Source of the DNA: Actinomadura coerulea
Lineage (GTDB): Bacteria > Actinomycetota > Actinomycetes > Streptosporangiales > Streptosporangiaceae
Direction: 5' to 3'
Assembly (NCBI RefSeq): GCF_014208105.1
Contig: NZ_JACHMQ010000001.1
Coordinates: 5,332,001-5,396,000, forward strand
Length of the DNA: 64,000 nt
The stretch's first letter is position 1. The number at the start of each line of letters is the position of its first letter. Below the pieces are notes generated by a model, which saw only the letters and a program-made list of their open reading frames with translations, was not told the DNA's origin and ran no database searches. The translations under genes were made by a program, and so were the position numbers. This document shows positions 1-7,487 of the stretch, piece after piece.

Positions 1-677
1 GGATCGCGGTGAAGTACCGCACGCCGGTCATCCTGCTGTCGGACGGCTACCTCGCCAACGGCTCCGAGCCGTGGCGGCTTCCGGACGTGGCGACCCTGCC
101 GACGATCGAGCCGGACTTCGCCCAGCCGTCGCAGGAGGAGTTCCAGCCGTTCGAGCGCGACCCGGCCACCCTCGCCCGCCCGTGGGCGGTGCCCGGCACC
201 GCCGGGCTGGAGCACCGGATCGGCGGCCTGGAGAAGGCCGACGTCACCGGCAACATCTCCTACGACCCGGCCAACCACGACCGCATGGTCCGGCTCCGCC
301 AGGCCAAGATCGACGGGATCGCCAACGACATCGAGCCGCTCGCCGTGGACGACCCGTCCGGCGCGGCCCGCGTCCTGGTGATGGGCTGGGGCGGGACGTA
401 CGGGGCCATCTCCGCGGCCGTCCGGCGCGTCCGGGCGTCCGGGCACACCGTCGCCCAGGCCCACCTGCGGCACCTCAACCCGTTCCCCGCGAACCTGCCC
501 GAGGTGCTGCGCTCCTACGACAAGGTGATCGTCCCTGAGATCAACCTCGGCCAGCTCGGCCTGCTGCTGCGCGGCCGGCTGCTCATCGACGTGATCGGCT
601 ACAACCAGGTCCGCGGCCTGCCCTTCAAGGCCGAGGAGCTCCAGGGCGTCATCCAGGATGTGATCGACAGTGAGTGA
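1..677 (+). CDS. korA: 2-oxoacid:ferredoxin oxidoreductase subunit alpha, C-terminal part (5' end outside window)
   Basis: The open frame runs in from the window edge, so only the last ~225 residues are seen. This part matches the C-terminal domain II of the alpha subunit of CoA-dependent 2-oxoglutarate/pyruvate:ferredoxin oxidoreductases, including the SDGYLANGSEPW stretch and a transketolase-C-like segment (VMGWGGTYGAI, HLRHLNPFP, VPEINLGQL). The subunit works with the TPP-binding beta subunit encoded next. Its stop overlaps the beta start by 8 bases (GTG at 670), so the two are translationally coupled. The function as an oxidative 2-oxoglutarate decarboxylase feeding ferredoxin is known for the family. 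Substrate preference cannot be read from this fragment. Confidence 0.93.
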   Translation, partial: IAVKYRTPVILLSDGYLANGSEPWRLPDVATLPTIEPDFAQPSQEEFQPFERDPATLARPWAVPGTAGLEHRIGGLEKADVTGNISYDPANHDRMVRLRQAKIDGIANDIEPLAVDDPSGAARVLVMGWGGTYGAISAAVRRVRASGHTVAQAHLRHLNPFPANLPEVLRSYDKVIVPEINLGQLGLLLRGRLLIDVIGYNQVRGLPFKAEELQGVIQDVIDSE

Positions 678-1791
678 CATCGGAGCCAACGGCAACGGTT
701 CGGCCAACGGCGGCGGCTCGCCGAACGGCAACGGCAACGGCTCGGCGAGCGGCCACGGCCTGCTCTCCCTCGTCCCGAAGGCGGACGGGAAGCAGACGAT
801 GAAGGACTTCAAGACCGACCAGGAGGTGCGCTGGTGCCCCGGGTGCGGTGACTACGCGATCCTCGCGGCCGTCCAGTCGTTCCTTCCCGAGCTCGGGCTG
901 CGCCGCGAGAACATCACGTTCATCTCCGGCATCGGCTGCTCGTCGCGGTTCCCGTACTACATGAACACCTACGGGTTCCACTCGATCCACGGCCGCGCGC
1001 CCGCGATCGCGACGGGCCTCGCCACGTCCCGCCCGGACCTGTCGGTGTGGGTGGTGACCGGGGACGGCGACTCGCTGTCCATCGGCGGCAACCACCTGAT
1101 CCACGCGCTGCGCCGCAACGTCAACCTCAAGATCCTTCTGTTCAACAACCGGATCTACGGGCTGACGAAGGGCCAGTACTCGCCGACCTCGGAGATCGGA
1201 AAGATCACCAAGTCGACGCCGATGGGCTCGCTCGACGCCCCCTTCAACCCGCTGTCGCTCGCGATCGGCGCGGAGGGCACGTTCGTCGCCCGCACCATCG
1301 ACTCCGACCGCAAGCACCTGCAGTCGGTCCTGCGGGCCGCCGCGCAGCACCGCGGCACCGCGCTCGTCGAGATCTACCAGAACTGCAACATCTTCAACGA
1401 CGGCGCGTTCGACCCGCTGAAGGACGCCGAGGTGCGCGACGACGTCACCGTCCGGCTGGAGCACGGCCAGCCGATCGTCTTCGGGGCGGACCGCTCCAAG
1501 GCGCTGCGCCGCACCCCGACCGGGTCGTTCGAGGTCGTGAACGTCGCGGACGTCGACCCGGCCGAGATCGCCGTGCACGACGCCCACAACCCGGACCCGT
1601 CGCAGGCGTTCGCGCTGTCGCGGCTGGACCAGCCGGCGTTCGAGCACACCCCGATCGGCATCTTCCGGGACGTCGACCGCCCGTCCTACGACGAGCTGAT
1701 GCGGGCCCAGCTCGACGAGGCCGTCCAGGCGCAGGGCGAGGGCGACCTCGCGGCCCTGCTCGGCAGCGGCGACACCTGGCGCATCGACTAG
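670..1791 (+). CDS. korB: 2-oxoacid:ferredoxin oxidoreductase subunit beta
   Basis: The 373-residue TPP-binding subunit partners the alpha subunit upstream; together they oxidise a 2-oxoacid (most likely 2-oxoglutarate) to acyl-CoA and reduce ferredoxin. Visible motifs are CPGCG at residues 56-60, GIGC at 87-90 and the TPP motif GDGD at 131-134 followed 24 residues later by NN at 159-160. The first ~30 residues are a low-complexity Gly/Asn/Ser stretch not usual for the catalytic fold and probably disordered. The GTG start lies inside the korA 3' end. The pair ends at a very strong terminator. In actinomycetes korAB usually sits not far from nuo and menaquinone genes, as it does here. Confidence 0.95.
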   Translation: MSDIGANGNGSANGGGSPNGNGNGSASGHGLLSLVPKADGKQTMKDFKTDQEVRWCPGCGDYAILAAVQSFLPELGLRRENITFISGIGCSSRFPYYMNTYGFHSIHGRAPAIATGLATSRPDLSVWVVTGDGDSLSIGGNHLIHALRRNVNLKILLFNNRIYGLTKGQYSPTSEIGKITKSTPMGSLDAPFNPLSLAIGAEGTFVARTIDSDRKHLQSVLRAAAQHRGTALVEIYQNCNIFNDGAFDPLKDAEVRDDVTVRLEHGQPIVFGADRSKALRRTPTGSFEVVNVADVDPAEIAVHDAHNPDPSQAFALSRLDQPAFEHTPIGIFRDVDRPSYDELMRAQLDEAVQAQGEGDLAALLGSGDTWRID

Positions 1792-1805
1792 ACGGCGTCT
1801 CCGCA

Positions 1806-1839
1806 GGCCCGGCCCCGCTGCACCGGGGCCGGGCCTTTT
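1806..1839 (+). terminator. Intrinsic terminator after korAB
   Basis: A perfect 11 bp stem (GGCCCGGCCCC / GGGGCCGGGCC) encloses an 8-base loop and is followed by TTTT. It starts 15 bases after the korB stop and closes the korAB transcript. Confidence 0.9.
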
Positions 1840-1981
1840 CGCGCTTTGAAACCCTTCGGACGGGGCACGGTCTCCCACGTGCCGGTCGGCCGCCGGTCCG
1901 CCGTGGTCTTCCGGGCGGGAGGCCGTGCGCGGCGGCGTCTCCGCCTGACAGACTGAGGGGATCACGAACCGGGAGGTGACG

Positions 1982-2971
1982 ATGCGGGTCATACCGCGCC
2001 GTAACAAGGGTCCTCAGCGGGACGAGAAACCCGCCCCCGCCCCGGCGCCTCCCGCCCCGTCCCCCGAACCGGCGGCCCCTGACCCGAGCCTGAAGTGGCC
2101 GCCCCCGCCCGCCCCGGTCATCCCCGAGGACGCGGCCGAGACGACGCGGCCCCAGCCTCCCGTCCCCGGCCCGCCCGGGGAGGCCTCGCCCACCGCGGAC
2201 ACCCGTCCCATGAAGACCGGGTCGGAGCCGGGCCGCGACCCCGCGGAGGCGCTGGGCCAGGAGAGCCTCCGGGACGCGAACCGGCGCTCGCAGGCCACGA
2301 CGGCCGTCCTCCCGGCGGCCGCGCGGCCGCCGGGCACCGAGGCCGAGAGGCGGCGGGCGCGGGCCGCGCAGCGGCAGCGGGAAGCCGCGGAGATGAAGCG
2401 GAGCCGGGCGGCGCGGCGCCGGGGCCGCGCGTACCGGGAGGCCGCGCCCGCGAGGGCCGCCGACCAGCACCGGTCGGCGATGCTGGTCATGGTGCTGACG
2501 CTCGGCCTGCTGATCGCGGCCGTCGCGGTCACCGGCGGGATGATCGCGTCCTCGATGCGGACGCGCCCGGTGACGCTGGCCGCGCCGCTGCACGTCTACC
2601 CGGTCGCGCAGGTGCTGCCGGGGCCGTGCCCCGCCGGGACGCAGGGCATCACCGGGCAGGCCGCCACCGGGGCGACCTGCTACCGGCTCACCCAGGGGAT
2701 CGCGATCCACAAGGTCGCCGACCTGCGCGTGCAGAAGTCGCGGGTGAGGCCGGGCGGGTACGACGTCGCGGTGACGCTGCGCCCCGGCGACCGCCGCGCT
2801 TTCGCCGAACTGACCCGCGCGACGGTCGGCCGCGACCTCGCCTTCGTCGTCCGCGACCGCCTGGTCACGCTGCCGCGCGTCGACATGGCCATCACCGACG
2901 GGAAAGTCGTCGTCACCGGCTCCCCCGACCGCCCCTCCGCCAACGCCCTGGTCCGCCAGCTCCGTTCTTGA
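1982..2971 (+). CDS. Membrane-anchored protein with a SecD P1-head-like extracytoplasmic domain
   Basis: The protein has about 160 residues of Pro/Arg/Ala-rich, probably disordered cytoplasmic sequence, one hydrophobic helix at about residues 166-188, then an outside domain of about 130 residues. That domain resembles the P1 head region of SecD/SecDF: a VTLRPGDRRAFAELT stretch followed by a beta-strand pattern (LAFVVRDRLVTLP) like the 'FAxLT...LAIVLDGKVxSAP' pattern of SecD. No multi-helix translocase part is present, so it is not SecD itself. The ATG at 1982 is preferred to the GTG at 1976 because GGAGG (1972-1976) is 5 bases upstream of the ATG. It stands alone between a terminator and a convergent gene. 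Its role is unknown. Confidence 0.75.
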   Translation: MRVIPRRNKGPQRDEKPAPAPAPPAPSPEPAAPDPSLKWPPPPAPVIPEDAAETTRPQPPVPGPPGEASPTADTRPMKTGSEPGRDPAEALGQESLRDANRRSQATTAVLPAAARPPGTEAERRRARAAQRQREAAEMKRSRAARRRGRAYREAAPARAADQHRSAMLVMVLTLGLLIAAVAVTGGMIASSMRTRPVTLAAPLHVYPVAQVLPGPCPAGTQGITGQAATGATCYRLTQGIAIHKVADLRVQKSRVRPGGYDVAVTLRPGDRRAFAELTRATVGRDLAFVVRDRLVTLPRVDMAITDGKVVVTGSPDRPSANALVRQLRS

Positions 2972-3071
2972 TTGCTTTTTCTCCTCCTTCGGGCCTGGCG
3001 GCCCTCCATCGTCGAAAAAGCGGGCGATCGCTGGCATCGCTCCGACTCGCCTTGGCGGCTCGCTGCGCGAT

Positions 3072-3095
3072 CAGGTTCTCGCAGGCTCGAACCTG
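3072..3095. repeat. Hairpin between convergent genes
   Basis: CAGGTTC and GAACCTG form a 7 bp stem with a 10-base loop in the 200 bp gap between two convergent genes. The rest of the gap holds no gene; it has several GCGATCGC-like palindromic words. There is no T-tract, so a terminator role is only a guess. Confidence 0.3.
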
Positions 3096-3173
3096 CCTTC
3101 GGACGCGATCGCAACCAGCGAGGTTGTTGCGCGGTCGCGGTGATGGCTTAGGTCAGTGCGCGGCTGGACGGTC

Positions 3174-3998
3174 TTACGGCAGGGCTTCGCCTTGGACGGC
3201 TTGGATCTCCAGCTCGACCTTCAGGCTTTCGCCGACGAGGGAGATGCCCGCTTCGAGGATCTGGTTGAAGCGGATGCCGAAGTCGGTGCGGGGCAGTTCG
3301 GCGGTGGCGCGGAAGGCGGCGCGGAGGCCGCCCCATGGGTCGGTGCCCATGCCGAGGTAGGTCATGTCGAGGTCGACGGGCTGGGTGATGCCGTTCAGGG
3401 TCAGGCGGCCGTGGACGGTCCAGCGGTCGGGGCCGGCGCCGGTCAGCCCGTCGCCCTCGTAGGTGAGGACGGGGTGGACGTCGGCGTTCAGGAAGTCGGC
3501 CGAGCGCAGGTGGTCGTCGCGCATCTTGTTGCCGGTGTCGATGGACGCCGCCTCGATGCGCGCCGTCACGCGGGATTCCTCGACCGGCTCGGCGATCTCG
3601 ATGCGCCCCTCGAAGGCGGCGAACCGGCCGCGGACGCTCGACAGGCCGAGGTGCTGGGCGACGGCGCCGATGTTGGAGTGCGCCGGGTCGATCGTCCAGA
3701 CGCCGGGCGGCGGGAGCTCGGTGCCGCCCGCCCGGCCGAGGACGATCCTGCCGATGTCGGCGCTGCCCGCGCTGGACACGATCATCGTGGCGGCGGCGGG
3801 CTGGAAGCCCATGGCCGTCACGATCACCGTGTAGGTGCCGGGGGGCAGCGGGCCGGCGGCGAGCACGCCGTCCTCCCCGGTCTGCTCGCGCGCGACCTGT
3901 TCGCCCGCCAGGCTCGTGACCGTGACGATGGCGTGCCGCACCGCCCAGCCGTCCTTCGTCCGCACCGTTCCGCGCAGACCTCGGTTCGCGTCCATCAA
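3174..3998 (-). CDS. YceI family protein with N-terminal carboxypeptidase-regulatory-like domain
   Basis: Residues ~5-95 form a carboxypeptidase-regulatory-like beta-sandwich (GTVRTKDGWAVRHAIVTV, then a GTYTVIVTAMGF turn). Residues ~100-270 are a YceI lipocalin-like domain (WTIDPAHSNIGAVAQHLGLS, DDHLRSADFLNADVHPVLTY, LTLNGITQPVDLD). YceI proteins bind isoprenoid or amphiphilic ligands. No signal peptide is visible, so it is probably cytoplasmic or exported some other way. It lies 67 bases downstream of the MFS fusion gene on the same strand, whose C-terminus carries three domains of the same kind; the shared domain and orientation suggest they act together. The link between ligand binding and efflux is inference. 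Confidence 0.9.
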   Translation of the reverse strand: MMDANRGLRGTVRTKDGWAVRHAIVTVTSLAGEQVAREQTGEDGVLAAGPLPPGTYTVIVTAMGFQPAAATMIVSSAGSADIGRIVLGRAGGTELPPPGVWTIDPAHSNIGAVAQHLGLSSVRGRFAAFEGRIEIAEPVEESRVTARIEAASIDTGNKMRDDHLRSADFLNADVHPVLTYEGDGLTGAGPDRWTVHGRLTLNGITQPVDLDMTYLGMGTDPWGGLRAAFRATAELPRTDFGIRFNQILEAGISLVGESLKVELEIQAVQGEALP

Positions 3999-4027
3999 CG
4001 ACCCGCACTCCAGGTTCCGTGTCTCGT

Positions 4028-4048
4028 GGCCGCCGCTTGCGGGCGGCC
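4028..4048 (-). other. Hairpin in the MFS-YceI gap
   Basis: GGCCGCC and GGCGGCC form a perfect 7 bp stem with a 7-base loop in the 67 bp gap between the MFS fusion gene and the YceI gene. It could partially terminate transcription or protect the upstream message. No T-run follows. Confidence 0.35.
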
Positions 4049-4065
4049 CGGCTCGCTCGGGTCCG

Positions 4066-6669
4066 TCACTCGTCCGGGTAGCCGAGCTTGAGGTCGTGGT
4101 CGTCCAGCCCGCCGCCGGAAAGCGACAGGCCGGTCGCGACCGGAGGATATCCGGACGCGATCACCGTGTACTGGCCACCGGTGAGGTCGGTGAAGGCGTA
4201 CTCGCCGTCGGGTCCGGTGATGACCATCGCGATGACGTTGCCGGCGGCGTCGACGAGCGTGACCCGCGCGTCCCCGACCGGTTCGCCCGTCTCGTTGCGG
4301 ACCGTCCCGCGGATGCGGGCGCCGGGCGGCATCTCCACGTCCAGCCGCGTCTGGCCGTTGCCGGTGACCTCCACCGGCATCGCGACCGGGCGGTGCGCGG
4401 CGGCGCTGACGGCGAGCGTGTAGCCGCCGGACACGATGTCGTTGAACGTGTAGCGGCCGTCCGCGTCGGTGCGGCCGGTGCCGACGACGTCGCCGCGCAC
4501 GTCGGTGACGACGACCATCGCGTTCACGATGGGGGTGCCGTCGGCGCTGCGGACCGTTCCGGCGAGGCCGCCGCTGCCGGCCAGCAGCAGGTCGAACTCG
4601 ATCGGCCGGTCGCCGACGACGAGGGTGGCGGCCTGCGGCTCGTGCCCGCCGGTCGCGGCGATCAGCACGTAGCTGCCGGGGCCCGGCGTCGGCAGCGCGT
4701 ACCGCCCGTCCTCCCGCGTGATCGCGCGGGCGAGCTGGTGGCCGTCGACGCCGATGAGGGTGAGGGCGGCGGACGGGACGGGCTCCCCGTCGCGGGTCCG
4801 CACCACGCCGCGCACGGGGACGCCGCCGCCGTGGGCGTCCTGCTCGATCTGCTGGGCGAGGAGCTTCGCCTGGGCCGCCAGCTCCGGCGCGGCCGGGGTC
4901 TCCGCCGCGGCGGCGGGCGCCTCCGGCGGGGCCGGGGGCGCGGCGACGGAGGCGAAGCGGCCGTCGTCCGGGCGGCCGTTGCCGCGTGCGTGCCTGCCGG
5001 CGCCGACCGCGCCGACCGCGCCCGTCCGCACCGCCGCGGACGGCGGGCGCACGACGCCGCTCTCCGCGGGGGCGTCGGTCACGGGCGCCTCGGGCGGCGC
5101 GTCCTTGCCGCGGTGCGCCGAGCCGCGCAGCGGGAGCTCCTTCAGCGCCAGCATCGCGAGGAAGCCCACCAGGGCGACGGGGATGCCGACGAGGAAGACG
5201 GTCTGCAGCGAGTCGGTGAAGGCGTCCTGGATGATGCCCCTGATCTGCGGATCGAGCTTGCTGATCTCCTCCGGGGAGCCGAGGTCGGTCGCGCCCCCGC
5301 CGGCCGGCACGGGGATGCCCGCCGCGCGGAAGCCGCTGGTGATCTCTTCCGCGACCCGGTTGGTGAGGATCGCGCCGAAGGCCGCCACGCCCATCGCGCC
5401 GCCGAGGTTGCGGAAGAACGAGACGCCGGACGTCGTCGAGGCGAGGTCGGAGGGCGCGGCGGCGTTCTGCGCGGCCAGGATGAGGATCTGCAGGCTGAGG
5501 CCCATGCCGACGCCGAGGACGGCCAGGTCGGCGCCGACGAGGACCTCGGGCGAGTCGGTGTGCAGCAGCGACAGCAGGTAGAGCCCGCCGGCGACGCACA
5601 GCAGCCCGACCACCGGGAAGATCTTGTAGCGGCCCGTGCGGGTGACGATCTGGCCGGAGCCGGTGGAGGTGATCAGCATCCCGACGACCAGCGGCAGCGT
5701 CATCAGGCCGGACGCCGTCGGGCTCATCCCCTTGACGATCTGCAGGTACTGCGGCATGTAGATCATCACGCCGAACATCGCCATACCGACGCAGACGGAC
5801 ACGAACGAGGTCAGCAGGAACGTGGGGTTGCGGAACAGCCGGGGCGGCAGGATCGGGTCGCGCGCGATGCGCTCGGCGACGATCGCGAGGACGAGCAGCA
5901 GGGCGGCGGCGCCGAGCAGGACGTAGGTCCACTGGGAGTTCCACTCGAACTCCGTGCCGCCCATGGACAGCACCAGCATCAGCACGGCGGCGCTGCCGGT
6001 GATGGTGAACGCCCCGAACACGTCGATGCGGGTGTCGCGCCGCACCTTCGGCAGCTTGAGGACCTTCTGGATGACGAGGAACGCGACGATCGCGAGCGGC
6101 ACGCACACGTAGAAGCACCAGCGCCAGCCGAGGCCGTCGGCGTCCACGATGAACCCGCCGAGCAGCGGCCCGGCGACGGTCGAGACGCCGAACACCGCGC
6201 CCATGTACCCGGCGTAGCGGCCGCGCTGGCGGGGTTCGACGACGTCGCCGAGGATGACCTGGGCCAGGGCCGACAGGCCGCCGACGCCGAGGCCCTGGAA
6301 CGCGCGGGCGGCGATGAGCTGGCCGATGTTCTGCGACAGGCCCGCGCCCACCGAGGCCGCCACGAAGATGAGCAGAGCGGTCTGGAACATGAGCTTGCGG
6401 CCGGCGATGTCCGACAGCTTGCCCCACAGGGGCGTGGACGCGGTCATGGTCAGCAGCGACGCGCTCGCGACCCAGGACAGCTTGTCCTGGCCGCCGAGGT
6501 CACCGACGATCGTCGGCAGCGCGGTGGCGACCACCGACGTCGAGATCATCGACGTCAGCATCGCCATCATCAGACCGGCGAGGATCTCCAGGATCTGTCG
6601 GTGCGTGTACTGCGGTCTCGCTTGCTCTGGCGCCGCCGGGCCGTGCGACGCCACGCTCGCCTGAGCCAC
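4066..6669 (-). CDS. DHA2-type (14-helix) MFS efflux transporter fused to three carboxypeptidase-regulatory-like repeats
   Basis: Residues ~25-520 are a drug:H+ antiporter of the EmrB/QacA group, with TSMISTSVVATALPTIVGDL in the first helix and GRYAGYMGAVFGVSTVAGPL as the motif C region. The usual protein ends near residue 530. Here a Pro/Ala-rich linker (~530-620) leads to three tandem beta-sandwich repeats of ~80 residues, each with a G-x-V-R-x-x-x-G-x-P-V start and a D-G-x-Y centre. The tail would face the cytoplasm if both termini are inside. A divergent TetR gene and an operator inside the promoter suggest ligand-inducible expression. The GTG start at 6669 has only a weak GGGGGC ribosome site. 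The substrate is unknown. Confidence 0.93.
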   Translation of the reverse strand: MAQASVASHGPAAPEQARPQYTHRQILEILAGLMMAMLTSMISTSVVATALPTIVGDLGGQDKLSWVASASLLTMTASTPLWGKLSDIAGRKLMFQTALLIFVAASVGAGLSQNIGQLIAARAFQGLGVGGLSALAQVILGDVVEPRQRGRYAGYMGAVFGVSTVAGPLLGGFIVDADGLGWRWCFYVCVPLAIVAFLVIQKVLKLPKVRRDTRIDVFGAFTITGSAAVLMLVLSMGGTEFEWNSQWTYVLLGAAALLLVLAIVAERIARDPILPPRLFRNPTFLLTSFVSVCVGMAMFGVMIYMPQYLQIVKGMSPTASGLMTLPLVVGMLITSTGSGQIVTRTGRYKIFPVVGLLCVAGGLYLLSLLHTDSPEVLVGADLAVLGVGMGLSLQILILAAQNAAAPSDLASTTSGVSFFRNLGGAMGVAAFGAILTNRVAEEITSGFRAAGIPVPAGGGATDLGSPEEISKLDPQIRGIIQDAFTDSLQTVFLVGIPVALVGFLAMLALKELPLRGSAHRGKDAPPEAPVTDAPAESGVVRPPSAAVRTGAVGAVGAGRHARGNGRPDDGRFASVAAPPAPPEAPAAAAETPAAPELAAQAKLLAQQIEQDAHGGGVPVRGVVRTRDGEPVPSAALTLIGVDGHQLARAITREDGRYALPTPGPGSYVLIAATGGHEPQAATLVVGDRPIEFDLLLAGSGGLAGTVRSADGTPIVNAMVVVTDVRGDVVGTGRTDADGRYTFNDIVSGGYTLAVSAAAHRPVAMPVEVTGNGQTRLDVEMPPGARIRGTVRNETGEPVGDARVTLVDAAGNVIAMVITGPDGEYAFTDLTGGQYTVIASGYPPVATGLSLSGGGLDDHDLKLGYPDE

Positions 6670-6711
6670 ATTGCCCCCACAACTCAGATGAATTACCTGT
6701 GTTTTGCATAT

Positions 6712-6740
6712 ATCTTATGTAGACGCTTGTTTACTTGCAA
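6712..6740 (-). promoter_or_regulatory. Promoter of the MFS fusion gene
   Basis: Read on the minus strand, TTGCAA (6735-6740) and TAAGAT (6712-6717) are separated by exactly 17 bases, a good sigma-70-like arrangement about 43 bases before the GTG start. The region is strikingly AT-rich compared with the rest of the window. The candidate TetR operator fills the spacer. Confidence 0.6.
6719..6734. promoter_or_regulatory. Candidate TetR operator
   Basis: GTAGACGCTTGTTTAC is an imperfect palindrome (GTA-x-AC-N4-GT-x-TAC) lying exactly between the -35 and -10 boxes of the efflux gene. It is shared with the divergent TetR gene and so could repress both. A direct repeat CAACTCAG flanks it at 6680-6687 and 6738-6745. 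Confidence 0.6.
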
Positions 6741-6789
6741 CTCAGTACATAATGGACACCGACTGTAACGGCGGGCGGGGGCTGGCGGA

Positions 6790-7398
6790 ATGCAGGTCGG
6801 GGAACAGGCCGCAGGCGCGGCGGCGCGGCGGCGCAAGCGCGACCGGGAGGCCACCCGGCGCCGCATCCTGGACGCCGCCCGCGACCTGTTCGGCGAGCAC
6901 GGCTACGACGGCGTCACCGTCCGCATGATCGCCGCGCACGCCGAGGCGAACACCGCGCTGGTCCACCGGTACTTCGGCTCCAAGGCGGCGCTGTTCGGCG
7001 AGGTGCTGGCCGGGGAGTCGGTGATCCGCGGCGTCATCGCGGGCGACCCCGGCGGGCTGCCGCGCCGCCTCGCCGAGCACTTCGTCCGGCAGGTCGACCA
7101 GCGCTCGGTCACCGCCATGTCCCGGATGCTGGACCGGTCGGCCGGCCATCCCGAGGTCAAGGAGATCCTGCTCCGCTACCTGGAGGACGTGATCGTCGAG
7201 CCGATGGTGGCGCAGTTGGAGGGGCCCGACGCGCGGGCGCGGGCGCTGCTCGCGTCCACCATCATCATGGGCGGCGGGCCGGTGCGGCGCCTGGTCGGCC
7301 TCGGCGACCTGCGCGCCGCCGACCCCGCCGACCTCACCGACCGCCTCACCGCGATGTTCACCGCCGCCCTCGCACCGTCCGTCCACCGCGAGACGTAG
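6790..7398 (+). CDS. TetR family transcriptional regulator
   Basis: The 202-residue protein has an N-terminal helix-turn-helix (residues ~18-65; RRRILDAARDLFGEHGYDG, then TALVHRYFGSKAALF) and a C-terminal ligand-binding region similar to TetR C-terminal domains of multidrug repressors. It is divergent from the MFS fusion gene across a 120 bp gap with one palindromic operator. The expected role is repression of the efflux gene and itself until a ligand binds. The inducer is unknown. Confidence 0.93.
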   Translation: MQVGEQAAGAAARRRKRDREATRRRILDAARDLFGEHGYDGVTVRMIAAHAEANTALVHRYFGSKAALFGEVLAGESVIRGVIAGDPGGLPRRLAEHFVRQVDQRSVTAMSRMLDRSAGHPEVKEILLRYLEDVIVEPMVAQLEGPDARARALLASTIIMGGGPVRRLVGLGDLRAADPADLTDRLTAMFTAALAPSVHRET

Positions 7399-7487
7399 CG
7401 CCCCAGGGCCGCGTACCCCGGCGGGAGCAGGCGGGATCGGCTTCAGGGCGGAGCGGGCGGCCGCGGGCCGCGCATAGGGTTTCGGTC

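Noticed and set aside
3835..6768. A 977-codon open frame on the plus strand opposite the MFS fusion gene
   Set aside because: Its product is made of Arg/Gly/Ala/Asp-rich low-complexity sequence with no domain; it is the usual GC-rich shadow of the coding strand opposite. The same holds for long frames opposite nuo, resB and hemL.
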